Assembly (NCBI GenBank): GCA_012026715.1
Contig: VEPB01000343.1
Coordinates: forward strand, 1-27,620
Direction of reading: 5' to 3'
Source: Methylococcaceae bacterium
Lineage (GTDB): Bacteria > Pseudomonadota > Gammaproteobacteria > Methylococcales > Methylococcaceae
Length of the DNA: 27,620 nucleotides
Positions 23,338-27,620 of the stretch are shown in pieces. The stretch's first letter is position 1; each line of letters opens with the position of its first letter. Made by a program: the position numbers and the translations under genes. The notes beneath the pieces were generated by a model, which had not been told where the DNA came from, ran no database searches, and worked only from the letters and a program-made list of their open reading frames with translations.

Positions 23338-24078
23338 ATGGACCGCGCCATCTACCTCGCCATGAACGGGGCCAAGCAGATCAACCTGGCCCAGGCATCC
23401 AACGCCAACAACATGGCGAACGCCGCCACCACGGCATTCAAGGCCGACCTGGAGCAATTCCGCAGTCAGCCGGTATTTGGCGAGGTCTATCCCAGCCGGG
23501 TCTACGCCATGACGGAACGGCCCGGCGTCAATTTGTCGCCGGCTGCCCTGCAGGCCACGGGACGGGATCTGGATGTGGCGATCGACGGCGAGGGCTGGAT
23601 CGCCGTATCCGGCAAGGACGGCCAGGAAGCCTACACGCGGGCAGGAGATTTGCATGTTACTGCTCAAGGGCAGTTGGTGACGGGAACCGGACTCCCGGTG
23701 GTGGGCAACGGCGGGCCGATCGCGCTGCCGCCCTACCAGAAACTGGAAATCGGCAGCGACGGCACCGTCAGCATCATTCCGCAGGGCGGCAACGCCACGG
23801 TGATGGCGGCGCTGGACCAGATCAAACTGGTGAATCCGGCCAAGGACCAGCTGGAAAAGGGCGAGGACGGCCTGATGCATGTCAAGGGAGGGCAAGCGGC
23901 CGCCGCGAGTCCGCAGGTCCGGCTGCTGACCGGCAACCTGGAAGCCAGCAACGTGAATATCGTGGAAGAAATGGTGCAGATGATCGATCTGCAGCGGCAG
24001 TACGAGATGCACATCAAGTTGATGAAGTCCGTCGAGGACGACGGCGCCGCCAGCTCCCAGCTGCTCAAGCTGGGATAA
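23338..24078 (+). CDS. flgF: Flagellar proximal rod protein FlgF
   Basis: The 246-residue protein begins MDRAIYLAMNGAKQINLAQASNANNMANAATTAFKADL, typical of FlgF, and ends with a rod-family helix containing NVNIVEEMVQMIDLQRQYEMHIKLMKSVED. It shares the FlgG-like central domain (DLDVAIDGEGWIAV). GGAG precedes the ATG. It lies 24 bases after flgE and 20 before flgG. Confidence 0.97.
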   Translation: MDRAIYLAMNGAKQINLAQASNANNMANAATTAFKADLEQFRSQPVFGEVYPSRVYAMTERPGVNLSPAALQATGRDLDVAIDGEGWIAVSGKDGQEAYTRAGDLHVTAQGQLVTGTGLPVVGNGGPIALPPYQKLEIGSDGTVSIIPQGGNATVMAALDQIKLVNPAKDQLEKGEDGLMHVKGGQAAAASPQVRLLTGNLEASNVNIVEEMVQMIDLQRQYEMHIKLMKSVEDDGAASSQLLKLG

Positions 24079-24098
24079 CGCAACAAGGGGTAACCGAC

Positions 24099-24887
24099 AT
24101 GACCACACCATCGCTTTGGATCGCCAAGACCGGACTGGATGCGCAGCAGACCCAGATGTCGGTGATCTCCCACAATCTGGCCAACGTCAACACCACCGGG
24201 TTCAAGAAAGAACGCGCCATGTTCGACGACCTGCTGTACCAGAACGTGCGGCAGGTGGGGGCCCAGTCGACCCAGAACACCACCTTGCCGTCCGGCCTGC
24301 AGCTGGGAACCGGCGTGCGCACCGTCGCCACCGAGAAGATTCACACCCAGGGCAATTTGATCCAGACCGGCAACCAGCTCGATGTCGCCATCAACGGCCG
24401 CGGCTATTTCCAGGTGCTGCTGCCCAACGGCGATGTCGCCTATACCCGCGACGGTTCGTTCAAGCTCGATGCCGGTGGCCAGATCGTCAACAACAGCGGC
24501 TACACCATCGACCCCGCCATCACCGTGCCTACCGGCGCCCAAAGCGTGACCATCGGCACCGACGGCACGGTATCGGTGCTGCAGGCCGGCACCACCGCGC
24601 CGGTACAGGTCGGCAACATCCAGATCGCCGATTTCATCAACCCCACCGGCCTGGAGCCCATCGGGGAAAACCTCTACCGGGAATCGGTGGCGTCCGGCGC
24701 CCCCATCGTCGGCCAGCCGGCGACCGACGCCTTCGGCAAGACGCTTCAGGGAAATCTGGAAGTCTCCAACGTCAACGTGGTGGAAGAACTGGTGAACATG
24801 ATCGAAACCCAGCGCGCCTACGAGATGAATTCCAAGGCGATCCAGACCACCAACGACATGCTCGGCTTTGCGTCGAACACTTTGTAA
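24099..24887 (+). CDS. flgG: Flagellar distal rod protein FlgG
   Basis: The 262-residue protein has the FlgG N-terminus (LWIAKTGLDAQQTQMSVISHNLANVNTTGFKKERAMF), the LDVAINGRGYFQVLLPNGDVAYTRDGSF core and the C-terminal NVNVVEELVNMIETQRAYEMNSKAI helix. Length is exactly usual for the family. The reading frame stays open upstream to 23100, through flgE and flgF, but the ATG at 24099 with AAGGGG upstream is the clear start. Confidence 0.98.
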   Translation: MTTPSLWIAKTGLDAQQTQMSVISHNLANVNTTGFKKERAMFDDLLYQNVRQVGAQSTQNTTLPSGLQLGTGVRTVATEKIHTQGNLIQTGNQLDVAINGRGYFQVLLPNGDVAYTRDGSFKLDAGGQIVNNSGYTIDPAITVPTGAQSVTIGTDGTVSVLQAGTTAPVQVGNIQIADFINPTGLEPIGENLYRESVASGAPIVGQPATDAFGKTLQGNLEVSNVNVVEELVNMIETQRAYEMNSKAIQTTNDMLGFASNTL

Positions 24888-24908
24888 TGTCATCGAAGGG
24901 TGACCGCC

Positions 24909-25586
24909 ATGAAACGTCTTTACCTTCTACTCGTCCTCGCTCAGCTGAGCGGTTGCGCGGCCATCCTCACCCCCCCGCCCAGCCGCGACCCGGCCTACGC
25001 CGCGGCCCGGCCGGAAGACGCCATCACTCCGCCGGCCAATCCCGGCTCCATCTATCAGCCCAACGGCGGCCTGTTCCTGTTCGAGGACGTTCGCGCCCGA
25101 CGGGTCGGCGATACCCTGACGGTACGGCTGGTCGAAACCACCAACGCCAAGAAGAAGGCCGACACCTCCGCCGGCCGCGATGCCACCACCACGGTCAAGG
25201 CGCCGGTCATTCTGGGCCAGGAAGCGGCCCAGATTCTCGGCTACGAGATGAAGACCAGCCTGGAATCCGCCAACAAGTTCGATGGAAGCGGCTCGTCCGA
25301 CCAAAGCAACGCGCTGACCGGCAATGTCACGGTGACCGTGGTGGAAGTGCTCTCCAACGGCAATCTGCGGGTACAGGGCGAGAAGCGGGTCGGGCTTAAT
25401 CAGGGCAACGAGTACATCAAGCTATCAGGTGTCGTCCGACCGGTGGACATCGACAGCGCCAACACGGTGGATTCCACCAAGGTGGCCGACGCCACCATGA
25501 TTTACAACGGCGATGGCGTGCTGGCCGACGCCAACCGCATGGGCTGGCTGCAGCGCCTGTTCACCAGCGTGCTGTTCCCTTACTAA
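24909..25586 (+). CDS. flgH: Flagellar L-ring lipoprotein FlgH
   Basis: The 225-residue precursor carries a signal peptide ending in the lipobox LSGC, with Cys16 as the lipidated residue. Family motifs include GSIYQPNGGLFLFEDVRARRVGDTLTVRLVE and the C-terminal GVVRPVDIDSANTVDSTKVADATMIYNGDGVLADANRMGWL. FlgH forms the outer-membrane bushing of the flagellar rod. A GTG at 24900 would add three codons; the ATG at 24909 gives the normal lipoprotein start. The 112-base gap to flgI holds a palindromic repeat. Confidence 0.96.
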   Translation: MKRLYLLLVLAQLSGCAAILTPPPSRDPAYAAARPEDAITPPANPGSIYQPNGGLFLFEDVRARRVGDTLTVRLVETTNAKKKADTSAGRDATTTVKAPVILGQEAAQILGYEMKTSLESANKFDGSGSSDQSNALTGNVTVTVVEVLSNGNLRVQGEKRVGLNQGNEYIKLSGVVRPVDIDSANTVDSTKVADATMIYNGDGVLADANRMGWLQRLFTSVLFPY

Positions 25587-25592
25587 ACGCCG

Positions 25593-25670
25593 TAGGATTG
25601 GGTTAGACGCGCGACCACCAGGCCATTCCGATTACCAAGGCACCCCGTGCGCGTCGTAATCCATCAATCA
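25593..25670. repeat. Imperfect palindromic repeat element between flgH and flgI
   Basis: The left arm near 25593-25614 (GTAGGATTGGGTTAGACGCG) and the right arm near 25648-25670 (GCGCGTCGTAATCCATCAAT) are imperfect inverted copies around about 34 bases. The GTAGGATGGGTTA/TAACCCATC pattern resembles dispersed palindromic repeats I know from several bacterial genomes. It fills most of the unusually wide gap in an otherwise tight operon. Confidence 0.55.
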
Positions 25671-25698
25671 AGGCGACATCAATTCTCGGAGCACGACA

Positions 25699-26820
25699 AT
25701 GAATTGGTCTAACAGCATCCGACGCATCTCCCGCTTCCTCGGAGTCGCTGCCATGGTCTTCGCATCCGCCGCCCACGCGGAACGCATCAAGGACATCGCC
25801 TCGCTGGCGGGGGTCCGCACCAATCAGCTGGTGGGCTACGGCCTGGTGGTGGGACTCACCAACACCGGCGACAAGAATACCCGGTTCACCAGCCAGAACC
25901 TGCGCAACCTGATGCTGCAGCTGGGCACCAACTTCAACGTCCCGCCGGGAACCGACCTGAAATCCAAGAACATCGCCGCCGTCAGCATTACCGCGGAATT
26001 GCCGCCGTTCGCCAAGCCGGGCCAGGCCATCGACGTGACCGTCGCATCCTTGGGCGACGCCAAGAGCCTGCGGGGTGGCAGCCTGCTGATGACCCCCTTG
26101 AAAGGCGCCGACGGCCAGGTCTACGCAGTCGCCCAGGGCAATCTGGTGGTGGGGGGCTTGAGCGCATCCGGCCAGGATGGCTCCAAGGTCACCGTCAATG
26201 TTCCCAGTGCCGGCCGCATCCCCAACGGCGCCACGGTGGAACGCGAGGTGCCGACCGGCTTCAACCAGGGCGGCGCCCTGGTGCTCAACCTGCATACGCC
26301 GGACTTCTCAACCGCCAACGGCATGGCGGAAGCCATCAACAGCGCCTATGGCGCCGGTACGGCCCGTGCCATCGATGCCTCTTCGGTTCAGATCGCGGCG
26401 CCGCGCGACCCCTCGCAACGGGTGTCGTTCACCTCGCTGGTGGAGAATCTGGAAGTCACCCCGGGGGCTGCGCCGGCCAAGATCATCGTCAACTCGCGCA
26501 CCGGCACCGTGGTGATCAGCGATCACGTGCGAGTTCAGCCGGCCGCGGTCACCCACGGCAACCTCTCGGTGACCATCACCGAAAGGCCCCAGGTCAGCCA
26601 GCCCAATGCCTTCTCGGCCGGACAGACCGCCGTGGTGCCCCGCTCCGACGTGAAGGTCAGCGAGGAAGCCAACCGCATGTTCGTGTTCAAGCCCGGGGTC
26701 TCGCTGGATGAGATCGTCAAGGCGGTCAATCAGGTGGGGGCGGCGCCCAGCGACCTGGTGGCGATACTGGAAGCGCTCAAGAGCGCCGGCGCGCTACGCG
26801 CCGAACTCCTCGTGATCTAG
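25699..26820 (+). CDS. flgI: Flagellar P-ring protein FlgI
   Basis: The 373-residue precursor has a signal peptide ending at about residue 31 (AAHA) and the highly conserved start of the mature protein ERIKDIASLAGVRTNQLVGYGLVVGL. Other family segments are TSQNLRNLMLQLG, KNIAAVSITAELPPFAKPGQ, GSLLMTPLKGADGQVYAVAQG and the C-terminal PSDLVAILEALKSAGALRAELLVI. It forms the ring around the rod in the peptidoglycan layer. GGAG lies before the ATG. Its stop overlaps the ribosome binding site of flgJ. Confidence 0.98.
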   Translation: MNWSNSIRRISRFLGVAAMVFASAAHAERIKDIASLAGVRTNQLVGYGLVVGLTNTGDKNTRFTSQNLRNLMLQLGTNFNVPPGTDLKSKNIAAVSITAELPPFAKPGQAIDVTVASLGDAKSLRGGSLLMTPLKGADGQVYAVAQGNLVVGGLSASGQDGSKVTVNVPSAGRIPNGATVEREVPTGFNQGGALVLNLHTPDFSTANGMAEAINSAYGAGTARAIDASSVQIAAPRDPSQRVSFTSLVENLEVTPGAAPAKIIVNSRTGTVVISDHVRVQPAAVTHGNLSVTITERPQVSQPNAFSAGQTAVVPRSDVKVSEEANRMFVFKPGVSLDEIVKAVNQVGAAPSDLVAILEALKSAGALRAELLVI

Positions 26821-26831
26821 GAGCCAAGATC

Positions 26832-27620
26832 GTGATCAAGCAATCCGGACCGGCTGACGTCTACACCGATTTCCATGGGCTTGCCCAACTCAAGGGCCAG
26901 GCCCGGCAGAATTCGCCGGAAGCCTTGAAGAAGGTCTCGCGCCAGTTCGAATCGCTGTTTTTGCAGATGGCCATGAAGAGCATGCGCCAGGCCACGATCA
27001 AGTCCGACCTGATGAACTCCAGCCAGGCCGACACCTACCGCGAGATGTACGACCAGCAGATGGCGCTGGAACTGGGCAAGCGTTCCCGGCTGGGACTGGC
27101 CGACATGATCGAGCGGCAGATGGGCGGCGCCAAGGGCGACAGCGCCGCGACCGCCGGCAAGAATCTCAACGAATACCGCAAGGAAGCCGGCCTGCCCATG
27201 CAGGCGCTGGATCGCGGCAGCAGCGACGCCGCCGGCGCTTCCAAGCTGCAGGCGGTGCAGCGCCAGGTTTCCGAACTGGCGGACTCGGTGAGACCACCGC
27301 TCCCGGCAGGTCGGCGCGGCGCCTTTTCTTCGCCGGAGGAGTTCGTGCAGGAGCTCTGGCCCCACGCCAAGGCGGCGGCAGACGAACTGGGAGTCGATCC
27401 CAAGATGTTGCTGGCCCAAGCGGCGCTGGAATCCGGCTGGGGCAAGTCGGTCATGCGCACCGCCGACGGCGGCCACAGCCACAACCTGTTCGGCATCAAG
27501 GCCGATCGATCCTGGGTGGGACGCAGCGTGGCGGCCCGCACCGTGGAAGTCGAAAACGGCTTGGCCGTGCGCAAGAATGCCGCCTTTCGGGCCTACGACA
27601 GCTACACGGACAGTTTCCGC
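26832..27620 (+). CDS. flgJ: Flagellar muramidase FlgJ, 3' truncated by window edge
   Basis: The frame opens with a GTG at 26832, preceded by GGAG, and runs off the right edge after 263 codons without a stop. Residues about 33-97 form the rod-capping N-terminal domain (VSRQFESLFLQMAMKSMRQA, MYDQQMALELGK). A variable linker is followed by a glucosaminidase (GH73) domain from about 168, with the likely catalytic Glu200 in AQAALESGWGKS and the NLFGIKAD motif at 218-225. FlgJ opens the peptidoglycan for the growing rod. Roughly 50-60 residues appear to be missing compared with the family's usual length. Confidence 0.95.
   Translation, partial: MIKQSGPADVYTDFHGLAQLKGQARQNSPEALKKVSRQFESLFLQMAMKSMRQATIKSDLMNSSQADTYREMYDQQMALELGKRSRLGLADMIERQMGGAKGDSAATAGKNLNEYRKEAGLPMQALDRGSSDAAGASKLQAVQRQVSELADSVRPPLPAGRRGAFSSPEEFVQELWPHAKAAADELGVDPKMLLAQAALESGWGKSVMRTADGGHSHNLFGIKADRSWVGRSVAARTVEVENGLAVRKNAAFRAYDSYTDSFR

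Noticed and set aside
21742..24111. A 789-codon minus-strand frame opposite flgD-flgE-flgF-flgG
   Set aside because: It is the antisense shadow of four well-recognised flagellar genes. Its His/Gly/Val-rich product is typical of antisense frames in GC-rich DNA, and no ribosome binding site is apparent.

Overview
The window looks like chromosome of a GC-rich gammaproteobacterium. Three clues point there: the envC-ctpA and yibN-like/secB/gpsA order also known around the E. coli envC/secB/gpsA loci, a complete proximal-rod/hook/ring flagellar block (flgA, flgBCDEFGHIJ, with flgM, flgN and a YcgR-type PilZ gene), and matching sigma-54 and sigma-28 promoters. A methylotroph such as a member of the Methylococcales would fit the composition and the methanethiol-oxidase-like gene, but this is only inference. 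No rRNA, tRNA, CRISPR array, phage gene or intact insertion sequence was seen.

Layout. (1) 1-2049: 3' part of a helical-repeat-like envelope protein overlapping a DUF3142 gene. (2) 2050-4201: a less GC-rich stretch with a polysaccharide-deacetylase-like membrane protein (DUF2334 type) and about 530 bases with no convincing gene. (3) 4202-6758, minus strand: envC then ctpA, cell-wall hydrolase activation and periplasmic proteolysis. (4) 6788-9347, plus strand: a promoter with a palindrome and a structured leader, an ArsR-type regulator with the cysteine pair of persulfide sensors, a membrane-anchored rhodanese, secB and gpsA. (5) 9360-13778: a triple 17-bp repeat, then a HerA-like ATPase with a 48-aa single-span membrane protein (minus strand), divergent from a four-span membrane protein and an overlapping long coiled-coil protein (plus strand). 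This is the best candidate for an undescribed system. (6) 13855-16271, minus strand: a TetR regulator, a DUF4242 protein and a secreted SBP56/methanethiol-oxidase-family protein. An identical 17-bp sequence centred on GACCGGTC lies at both the tetR promoter and the DUF4242 promoter, which defines a small self-contained regulon. (7) 16681-17640: a membrane protein with two Hx13H helices, probably a diheme b-type cytochrome. (8) 17871-27620: flagellar genes, with ycgR-flgN-flgM-flgA on the minus strand and flgBCDEFGHI plus a 3'-truncated flgJ on the plus strand.

How they work together. In the flagellar block FlgA, FlgI and FlgH build the P and L rings, FlgB/C/F/G the rod, FlgD/E the hook, and FlgJ opens the peptidoglycan. 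FlgM holds sigma-28 until the hook is complete, FlgN chaperones the hook-filament junction proteins, and the PilZ protein brakes rotation in response to c-di-GMP. A near-consensus sigma-54 site precedes flgB and a perfect sigma-28 site precedes flgM, so the usual flagellar transcriptional hierarchy can be read from the DNA. Two separate sulfur-related circuits, ArsR/rhodanese and TetR/DUF4242/methanethiol oxidase, sit about 8 kb apart.
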